In this document: positions 27,147 through 33,244 of the stretch, in pieces
How positions within the stretch are numbered: the first letter of the stretch is position 1
How the letters are laid out: every line of letters begins with the position of its first letter
Assembly: GCF_024585265.1 (NCBI RefSeq)
Contig: NZ_CP036533.1
Location: 6,519,001-6,583,000 of the forward strand
DNA from: Bradyrhizobium sp. WBAH42
Lineage (GTDB): Bacteria; Pseudomonadota; Alphaproteobacteria; Rhizobiales; Xanthobacteraceae
Direction of reading: 5' to 3'
DNA length: 64,000 bases
Notes under the pieces: model-generated
Told to the model about the DNA's origin: nothing
The model's input: only the letters and a program-made list of their open reading frames with translations
Databases searched by the model: none
Program-made: the position numbers and the translations under genes

Positions 27147-27500
27147 ATGCCGCGCCTGCTCTACATCAACGAGAAATTTGGCCACGACGCAACGATCATC
27201 CTCGACAGCGGGGACGCCTGTTGGGTCTCCGTTGGCAGCCGGGGCGTCTTGGTACGCTCCCACAAGCACAGCTTCTGGGGTGGATTGTTGGGAAGCCTGC
27301 TTGGTCTGAAGCTCTATCGGGAGCGGGATGTCTACCGCGCACTCAGTGTGGCTCAAGCCCTCGCCGCGACGTTTCGGCCGGTTCCACAAATTCAGTGCCG
27401 AGACGTGATCCTCAAGGCATTCTGCACAGCGGTCTGGCACAGCTCTTCACCCGCACGCGTTAAGGACGTTCTGAATGACCCGGCTTTGCTCGAAGGGTAA
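27147..27500 (+). CDS. Hypothetical protein
   Basis: A 117-residue protein, MPRLLYINEKFGHDATIILD..., with a mixed alpha/beta appearance, a short glycine-rich hydrophobic segment (FWGGLLGSLLGLKLY) and a histidine pair HKHS. I do not recognise a family. It starts at ATG 27147, overlapping a possible GTG at 27144. It is followed 90 bases later by the P63C-family gene and may belong to the same small accessory patch; its lower GC than the flanking transporter genes fits that. Confidence 0.5.
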   Translation: MPRLLYINEKFGHDATIILDSGDACWVSVGSRGVLVRSHKHSFWGGLLGSLLGLKLYRERDVYRALSVAQALAATFRPVPQIQCRDVILKAFCTAVWHSSSPARVKDVLNDPALLEG

Positions 27501-27589
27501 CATTGCTAGCTGCAAGCACGGCTCCTGACAGGGCCATATTTGCTTCGTCTGTGCTTGCAATTTTGTTTTCCAACCCTATTCCTGAAAAT

Positions 27590-28231
27590 ATGAGTACCAG
27601 TAGAAAACTGAGTTTGAACCCCGGCCACGCGCGGAAGAGAACGCGGTGGAAAGTGAAGTGGGGAGTTCCCGCCCGAGCCGCTGGCGGCACAGCTAGAGCT
27701 GCCGCGCTATCCGGTGACGAGCGACGCGAAATTGCGCGGAAGGCCGCCAAGGCCCGTTGGGCGAGACACTTGCCGCGGGCGACGCATGAAGGCGTCATCC
27801 GGTTTGGCGGCATCGAGATTGAGGTTGCCGTTCTCGATGACGGACGGCGCCTGGTGACCCAGAGTGGCTTCATGGTGGGCCTAGGTCGCATTCGCCCCCC
27901 CAAGGGACGTCAGTATTACAGGAGCGGCGCCAATCTCCCTGCTTTTTTGACAGTCCAGAACCTAAAGCCGTTTATCGGCGAAGAGTTGATTCGGGTCGCT
28001 AACCAGATCGAATTCCGTACCAAACAGGGCCTCAAGGCGTTCGGGTACGCGGCCGACTTCCTGTCGGAGGTCTGCGATGTCTTTGCGCGCGCCCAACGAG
28101 CCGGAGTCTTAAAGACAACCCAACGCAATATTGCTCACCGCGCCGGAATTATCGCCGAGCACCTCGAAGGCTCAGGTGCGATGCGTATCATCGACGAAGC
28201 TACGGGCTATCACGAAACACGCGAAGCGTAG
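27590..28231 (+). CDS. P63C-family protein lacking its C-terminal domain
   Basis: A 213-residue protein. It has the family's N-terminal part: SGDERREIARKAAKARWARH, then THEGVIRFGGIEIEVAVLDDG, LVTQSGFMVGLGR, LPAFLTVQNLKPFIGEEL, and ADFLSEVCDVFARAQRAGVL. Full-length relatives are found in phages and bacterial accessory regions and continue, after the equivalent of IDEATGYHETR, into a conserved C-terminal P63C domain. Here a stop follows two residues later and I see no continuation in another frame. It is therefore truncated. ATG 27590 is the first start giving a plausible N-terminus. Function of the family is unknown. Confidence 0.65.
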   Translation: MSTSRKLSLNPGHARKRTRWKVKWGVPARAAGGTARAAALSGDERREIARKAAKARWARHLPRATHEGVIRFGGIEIEVAVLDDGRRLVTQSGFMVGLGRIRPPKGRQYYRSGANLPAFLTVQNLKPFIGEELIRVANQIEFRTKQGLKAFGYAADFLSEVCDVFARAQRAGVLKTTQRNIAHRAGIIAEHLEGSGAMRIIDEATGYHETREA

Positions 28232-28397
28232 ACGCGCGAGGAGCATGTGTAACGCCGGCCATTTGAGAACCTTAGGGGCAGAGACTAGCGAAGTGCGCTT
28301 GATCACTGACCAGGTCAGCGCGTGTACCATGAGCAAGTCTCCAACGGAGTCGCATTGACCGCTTGTGATAGGTCAAGCCAAGATCGGAACATCAGAC

Positions 28398-28796
28398 ATG
28401 CCAAAGCGATCGCAGCAGCGCGGCTCTGAGCAGAGAGCGAATGTAAGGGTGACTACATTCGATGCTGCGGACTATCTGAAGACGCCGACAGCGATTGCCG
28501 CTTATCTGACTGAAGCCTTCGAGACGAATGACCACGCTTACATTTGTAACGCACTCGACACCGCAGCGCGCGCCAAGGGGATGGGTGACATCTCGATAGC
28601 GGCCGGCCTCTCTCGTGAGAGTCTCTACAAGACGTTCAAAGCGACCGCAAAACCTGAATTCGAGACGGTCCGAAAGCTCATGAACTCGATCGGCGTCAAA
28701 TTGGTTGCCAAGCCAATCGATGATCAGCAGGTGAGCTCGACCGGGCCGTCTTTTTCCCCGCATGCCGCTGGCCGGAGACGCCCAGGATCACGCTGA
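28398..28796 (+). CDS. Addiction-module antidote protein (HigA-like), apparently orphan
   Basis: A 132-residue protein. The core FDAADYLKTPTAIAAYLTEAF followed by NDHAYICNALDTAARAKGMGD and the helix-turn-helix ISIAAGLSRESLYKTF are typical of chromosomal RelE/HigB-partner antidotes. It ends with an extra basic tail GRRRPGSR. In such modules the toxin gene usually lies just upstream. Here the 134 bases upstream contain no open frame for a RelE-type toxin, so the antidote seems to be an orphan. ATG 28398 was preferred; GTG 28365 is possible. Confidence 0.7.
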   Translation: MPKRSQQRGSEQRANVRVTTFDAADYLKTPTAIAAYLTEAFETNDHAYICNALDTAARAKGMGDISIAAGLSRESLYKTFKATAKPEFETVRKLMNSIGVKLVAKPIDDQQVSSTGPSFSPHAAGRRRPGSR

Positions 28797-28913
28797 CGCG
28801 GTCGCGTGCGCGCATCTCCAACCTGAATTGAATTCGCGCAGGCTGAAGTTTGATTTCGCGTTAGCTCGTCGCAACTATGCCTTTGACAGGGCGCAGGTCG
28901 GACTGAGGCGGGG

Positions 28914-29711
28914 CTACTTGCCCTTCCAGACCGGCGCCCGCTTCTTGAGAAAGGCGTCCATGCCCTCGCGGAAATCTTCGCTCATATAGGCTTTCAGGAT
29001 CAGGTCCTCGCCTTCCTCGCGCGACAGCGTGCGGCGGATGCGGCGCACGGCTTCCTTGGTCGCCTCCAGCGTCAGCGGCGCGTGGCTGGCGACGAGCTTT
29101 GCAGTCTCGTCGGCACGGCGCTGCAGCGTCTCCACGTCAGGCACGACCTCATTGAGCAGGCCGAGCGCCAGAGCCTCCGGCGCCTCGACCAGGCGCGCCT
29201 TGAAGATCAGGTCCTTGGTGCGGGCAGGACCGACCAGCGCGACCACGCGGCTGACGTTCGACATCGACAGGCAATTGCCGAGCGTGCGCGCGATCGGAAA
29301 ACCGATCCGCGTCGTCTCGGTGCCGATGCGAAGATCGCAGCAGGCCGCAATGCCCGCGCCGCCGCCGGTGCAGGCGCCGGCGATCGCCGCGATCACCGGC
29401 ACGCGGCACTGCTCCAGCGTGCCGAGCACGCGGTCGATGCGCGCCTCGTAGTCGAGCGCATCCTGCGCGGTCTTGAAGGCGCGGAATTGCGAAATGTCGG
29501 TGCCGGAGGCGAACGCCTTGTCGCCCGCGCCGGTCAGGATCAGCGCCTTGATCGAACGGTCGGCGTTGATCTCCTCGCAGATCTCCGCCATGCGGTCATA
29601 CATGGCGAAGGTCATGGCGTTGCGCGCCTGCGGGCGGTTGAAGGTGATCCGCGCGATGCCGTCCGTGACGGAGTAGAGCAGGTCTTCGTTGGTCGTCGTC
29701 GGTGCGTTCAT
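28914..29711 (-). CDS. Enoyl-CoA hydratase/isomerase family protein
   Basis: A 265-residue crotonase-fold protein. It has ITFNRPQARNAMTFAMYDRM near the start, the oxyanion-hole segment AGDKAFASGTDISQF, and the second oxyanion segment AAIAGACTGGGAGIAACCDLRI. C-terminal KRAPVWKGK is usual in this family. It would hydrate or isomerise an acyl-CoA in the cytoplasm. It is the last gene of the minus-strand group downstream of two aminotransferase genes, 39 bases after the first of them. A paralogue with a similar ending lies at 39119-39901. Confidence 0.88.
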   Translation of the reverse strand: MNAPTTTNEDLLYSVTDGIARITFNRPQARNAMTFAMYDRMAEICEEINADRSIKALILTGAGDKAFASGTDISQFRAFKTAQDALDYEARIDRVLGTLEQCRVPVIAAIAGACTGGGAGIAACCDLRIGTETTRIGFPIARTLGNCLSMSNVSRVVALVGPARTKDLIFKARLVEAPEALALGLLNEVVPDVETLQRRADETAKLVASHAPLTLEATKEAVRRIRRTLSREEGEDLILKAYMSEDFREGMDAFLKKRAPVWKGK

Positions 29712-29750
29712 CGCGCGCTCACTTTCTTCCCTAGTTCAGTCAGGCTGCCT

Positions 29751-30950
29751 TTAGGCAACCTGAGCCTTGGTCATCGGCACCACGTCGCGTCGCTTCAGGA
29801 CGTCCATGGCCGCAAGCACGCCGCCGCTTCGGTGCGGGATCTTTGCAAGGTCGAGGCCCATCTCGACGCCTGCGAGCGTGCCCATCAGCATCAGATCGTT
29901 GAAATGGCCGATATGGCCGATGCGGAACACCTTGCCCTTCACCTTGTTCAGGCCGGTGCCGAGCGACATGTCGAAGTTTTCCAGCACAACCTTGCGGAAG
30001 GCGTCGGCATCAAAGCCCTCAGGCACGCGAACGCCGGTCAGCGCCGGAGAATGCGCGGCGGGATCGGCACATTGCGTCTCCAGGCCCCAAACCTTGACCG
30101 CAGCGCGCGTCGCGGCGCTGTGGCGCTTGTGGCGAGACCAGACATTCTCCAGCCCCTCCTCCTCCAGCATCTTCACCGCCTCGCGCAGGCCGTAGAGCAG
30201 GTTCGTCGCGGGCGTGTAGGGGAAGGTGCCGAGCTTGTTGAAGCTGATGACCTCCTGCCAGTCCCAGTAGGAGCGCATGCCCGGATTGGCCCTGGCGACC
30301 GCGAGCGCCTTCTCCGAGACGGCGTTGAAGCCGAGGCCCGGCGGCAGCATCAGGCCCTTCTGCGAGCCCGCGACCGAAACGTCGATGCCCCAGGCATCGT
30401 GCTCATATTCCATCGAGCCGAGGCCGGAGATGGTGTCGACCATCAACAGCGCCGGATGTTTGACACGGTCGAGGATCTTGCGCACCTCCAAGGGAGGAGT
30501 CACGCAGCCGGTCGAGGTCTCGTTGTGCACGACGCAGACCGCCTTGATCGCGTGCTGCTTGTCGGCGGCAAGGCGCTTCTCGATCTCGGCGAGGTCGGCG
30601 CCATGGCGCCAGTCGCTCGGGATGAAGTCGACGTCGAGCTTGAACTTGTCGGCGATGCCGCGCCAGAGCACGGCGAACTGGCCGGTCTCGCACATCAGGA
30701 CCTTGTCGCCGGGCGCAAACACGTTGACCATCGCCGCTTCCCAGGCGCCGGTACCGGACGAGGGGAAGATGATCACGGGCTGCTTGGTGCGGAACACGCG
30801 CTGCATCGCGGCAAGCACGGCAAAGCCGAGCTCGGCGAACTCCGGACCGCGATGGTCCAAAGTCGGCATGTCCATCGCCCGCAGCACCCGATCGGGCACG
30901 TTGGTCGGTCCTGGAATCTGTAAGAAATGCCTTCCAGTATGCACAGTCAT
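29751..30950 (-). CDS. Class V aminotransferase, serine/alanine-glyoxylate type (copy 1)
   Basis: A 399-residue PLP enzyme. It starts HTGRHFLQIPGPTNVPDRVL, has the substrate/cofactor segment IIFPSSGTGAWEAA, VVHNETSTG, DTISGLGS, and the PLP-lysine motif GSQKGLMLPPG with Lys198. This is the pattern of serine-glyoxylate and alanine-glyoxylate aminotransferases. The reaction would convert glyoxylate plus an amino donor to glycine. It is the tandem paralogue of the gene at 31056-32258. The gap between them is 105 bases. Confidence 0.88.
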   Translation of the reverse strand: MTVHTGRHFLQIPGPTNVPDRVLRAMDMPTLDHRGPEFAELGFAVLAAMQRVFRTKQPVIIFPSSGTGAWEAAMVNVFAPGDKVLMCETGQFAVLWRGIADKFKLDVDFIPSDWRHGADLAEIEKRLAADKQHAIKAVCVVHNETSTGCVTPPLEVRKILDRVKHPALLMVDTISGLGSMEYEHDAWGIDVSVAGSQKGLMLPPGLGFNAVSEKALAVARANPGMRSYWDWQEVISFNKLGTFPYTPATNLLYGLREAVKMLEEEGLENVWSRHKRHSAATRAAVKVWGLETQCADPAAHSPALTGVRVPEGFDADAFRKVVLENFDMSLGTGLNKVKGKVFRIGHIGHFNDLMLMGTLAGVEMGLDLAKIPHRSGGVLAAMDVLKRRDVVPMTKAQVA

Positions 30951-31055
30951 CGGCGTCCTTCCCGGTCTTGCCCTAGATTTGATGGGCGCCGAATAGCACC
31001 ATTTGACCGGCTTGTCCCCTCCTCCAAAGGGCCGTTCGGGGATGGCGGACCACCT

Positions 31056-32258
31056 TTAGGTGCCGACGATCTTCAGGTGCGGGCCGGCATTGCCCTGCGG
31101 GCGCTGCTCCAGCAGCTTCATGGCGACATCGACGCCGCCGGAGCGGTGCGGCACGCCGGCCACCGACAGGCCCATCTCGACACCGGTGAGCGCGCCGAGC
31201 AGCGTCAGCGCATTGCATTCGCCGAGATGGCCGATGCGGAAGACTTTTCCGGCAACTTTCGACAGGCCCGAGCCGAGCGACATGTTGTAATTGTCGAGCA
31301 CGACTTTCCGGAACTGATCGGCGTCATGGCCCGGCGGCATCAGCACGGCCGTGAGCACCGGCGAGAACTCCGATGGCTCCTGGCAGAGCACTTCGAGGCC
31401 CCAATGATTGACGGCGGCGCGCGTCGCGGCGGCGAGGCGCTGATGCCGCGCAAAGACGTTGTCGAGCCCCTCCTCGAGCAGCATCGCGATCGCCTCGCGC
31501 AGGCCGTAGAGCAGATTGGTCGCGGGTGTATAGGGGAAGAAGCCCTTGGCGTTGGGCTTGAGCATCTCCTCCCAGTCGAAATAGGAGCGCGGCATCTTGT
31601 TGGTCTTGGATGCAGCCAGCGCCTTCTCCGAGATCGCGTTGAAGCCGAGGCCGGGCGGCAGCATGAAACCCTTTTGCGAGCAGCTGACGCTGACATCGAC
31701 CTTCCACTCGTCATGACGATAGTCGACCGAGCCGAGCGAGGAGATGGTGTCGACCATCAAGAGCGCCGGATGCGACGCGCGGTCGATAGCGGCGCGGATC
31801 TCGGCGATGCGGCTGGTCGCGCCGGTCGAGGTCTCGTTGTGCACGACCATGACGGCCTTGATGGTGCGCGCGGTGTCCTCGGAGAGCTTGGCCTCGATCA
31901 CCGCCGGATCGGCGCCGCGGCGCCAGTCGCCCGGGACGAAATCGACCTCGATGCCGAAGCGGCCGGCCATCTGCCGCCACATCGTGGCGAAGTGGCCGGT
32001 CTCGACCATCAGCACCTTGTCGCCTGGCGACAGCGTGTTGACGATCGCAGCCTCCCAGGCGCCGGTCCCTGACGAAGGGAAGATCACCACCGGCCCCTTG
32101 GTCTGAAAGATCTTCTGGCTGCCTTCGAGCACGGTCCGGCCGAGCTCGCCGAATTCGGCGCTGCGGTGGTCGATGACGGGCATGTCCATCGCGCGCAGGA
32201 CGCGCTCGGGGACCGGGCTCGGGCCCGGAATCTGCAGGAAATGGCGTCCCTGAGGCAT
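31056..32258 (-). CDS. Class V aminotransferase, serine/alanine-glyoxylate type (copy 2)
   Basis: A 400-residue PLP enzyme with the same motifs as its tandem neighbour: GRHFLQIPGPSPVPERVL, VIFPSSGTGAWEAA, VVHNETSTGA, DTISSLGS and CSQKGFMLPPG with Lys196. The two proteins align along their full lengths without large gaps. The start is 136 bases from the divergent GntR-type regulator gene, and the region between holds a 24-bp palindrome and a 12-bp motif repeated upstream of the FAD-linked dehydrogenase. Likely glyoxylate or 2-oxo-acid transamination; the substrates of the two copies may differ. Confidence 0.88.
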   Translation of the reverse strand: MPQGRHFLQIPGPSPVPERVLRAMDMPVIDHRSAEFGELGRTVLEGSQKIFQTKGPVVIFPSSGTGAWEAAIVNTLSPGDKVLMVETGHFATMWRQMAGRFGIEVDFVPGDWRRGADPAVIEAKLSEDTARTIKAVMVVHNETSTGATSRIAEIRAAIDRASHPALLMVDTISSLGSVDYRHDEWKVDVSVSCSQKGFMLPPGLGFNAISEKALAASKTNKMPRSYFDWEEMLKPNAKGFFPYTPATNLLYGLREAIAMLLEEGLDNVFARHQRLAAATRAAVNHWGLEVLCQEPSEFSPVLTAVLMPPGHDADQFRKVVLDNYNMSLGSGLSKVAGKVFRIGHLGECNALTLLGALTGVEMGLSVAGVPHRSGGVDVAMKLLEQRPQGNAGPHLKIVGT

Positions 32259-32302
32259 GAAAAAGCTCCCTTTCGGCGGGTTATGGCCGGCTCTGTCAAA
32301 CT

Positions 32303-32314
32303 ATTTTGCATTCA
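32303..32314. promoter_or_regulatory. Repeated 12-bp motif, copy 1
   Basis: The sequence ATTTTGCATTCA occurs here, between the aminotransferase and GntR genes, and again at 33159-33170 upstream of the FAD/Fe-S dehydrogenase. Both positions flank the GntR-family regulator gene, so this is a candidate half or whole operator for it. Confidence 0.5.
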
Positions 32315-32327
32315 TTTTTTGTCCATT

Positions 32328-32351
32328 CAATCGAAATCTGGTATTCGATTG
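32328..32351. promoter_or_regulatory. 24-bp palindrome in divergent promoter region
   Basis: Perfect 8-bp arms CAATCGAA and TTCGATTG are separated by 8 bases. It lies 77 bases upstream of the aminotransferase start and 44 bases upstream of the regulator start, the right place for an autoregulatory operator. It does not recur in the downstream promoter region. Confidence 0.55.
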
Positions 32352-32394
32352 CGGAGCGTCGACGCGACCCATCGGGCAAACTACTGTGCTGCAG

Positions 32395-33141
32395 ATGAAA
32401 TCCACGATTCCCGACACCGGGGTTCCGATCACCCCGACCTCCGGCAATGGCGGGCGCCAGGAAAACCGTCACGAGGCCTCGCTGCATGGCGAGATCCTGC
32501 TGCGGCTGCGCGACTACGTGGTCGAAGGCAATATTCCCGAAGGCGCGCGCGTTCCCGAGCGGCAGCTCTGCCAGATGCTCGGCATCTCCCGCACGCCGTT
32601 GCGCGAGGCGCTCAAGGTGCTCGCCGCCGAGGGCCTGATCGAGCTACTACCCAACCGCGGCGCACGGGTGCGCCAGCTCAGCCAGCGCGACCTGGAAGAA
32701 CTGTTCGACGTCATGGCGGGACTGGAAAGCCTGGCTGGGCGCCTCGCCTGCGAAGCCATCACGGATGCGGAAATCACGGCGATCGAGCAGCTGCACTACG
32801 AGATGTATGGCCATTATCTGCATCGCGACATGCACGGCTATTTCCAGGCCAACCAGCGCATCCACGAGAGCATTGTCGCGGCCGCGCGCAACGAGACGCT
32901 GAAGATTGCCTACGCCAATTTCGCCGGCCGGATCCGACGCGTCCGCTACTCCGCCAATTTCGCCCGCAAGCGGCAGCGCTGGGCGGAAGCCATGCGCGAG
33001 CACGAGGCCATCCTCGATGCACTGCGCCGGCGCGCCGGTAGCGAGCTCAGCGACATCCTGTTCCAGCATCTGCGCAACAAGCGGACGGCCGCGATCGAGC
33101 ACTTGACCGAGCCTCAAGAGGGCGCGCCGGCACTGCCTTGA
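32395..33141 (+). CDS. GntR-family (FadR/FCD) transcriptional regulator
   Basis: A 248-residue regulator. The N-terminal winged helix spans LLRLRDYVVEGNIPEGARVP followed by ERQLCQMLGISRTPLREALK and LAAEGLIELLPNRGARV, the GntR signature. A helical FCD domain follows, with HYEMYGHYLHRDMHGYFQANQRIHESIV and REHEAILDALRRR supplying the histidine/aspartate metal-binding pattern. It reads divergently from the aminotransferase genes and in line with the FAD-linked dehydrogenase. Glycolate (GlcC) and lactate (LldR) regulators belong to this subfamily, which fits the neighbours. ATG 32395 gives the normal family length. Confidence 0.87.
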   Translation: MKSTIPDTGVPITPTSGNGGRQENRHEASLHGEILLRLRDYVVEGNIPEGARVPERQLCQMLGISRTPLREALKVLAAEGLIELLPNRGARVRQLSQRDLEELFDVMAGLESLAGRLACEAITDAEITAIEQLHYEMYGHYLHRDMHGYFQANQRIHESIVAAARNETLKIAYANFAGRIRRVRYSANFARKRQRWAEAMREHEAILDALRRRAGSELSDILFQHLRNKRTAAIEHLTEPQEGAPALP

Positions 33142-33158
33142 GGGCGCCCGGCTTGCTC

Positions 33159-33170
33159 ATTTTGCATTCA
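33159..33170. promoter_or_regulatory. Repeated 12-bp motif, copy 2
   Basis: Identical in all 12 bases to 32303-32314. It sits 75 bases upstream of the dehydrogenase start codon, in a short AT-rich stretch (CACAATATAATC) that could hold the promoter. Probable operator of the neighbouring GntR regulator. Confidence 0.5.
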
Positions 33171-33244
33171 CAATATAATCGGTCAGGAACCATAATGAAT
33201 ATCCCAGCAAGGCTGAGCCTCGCCGGGTCAGTCCGGGATCAGGG

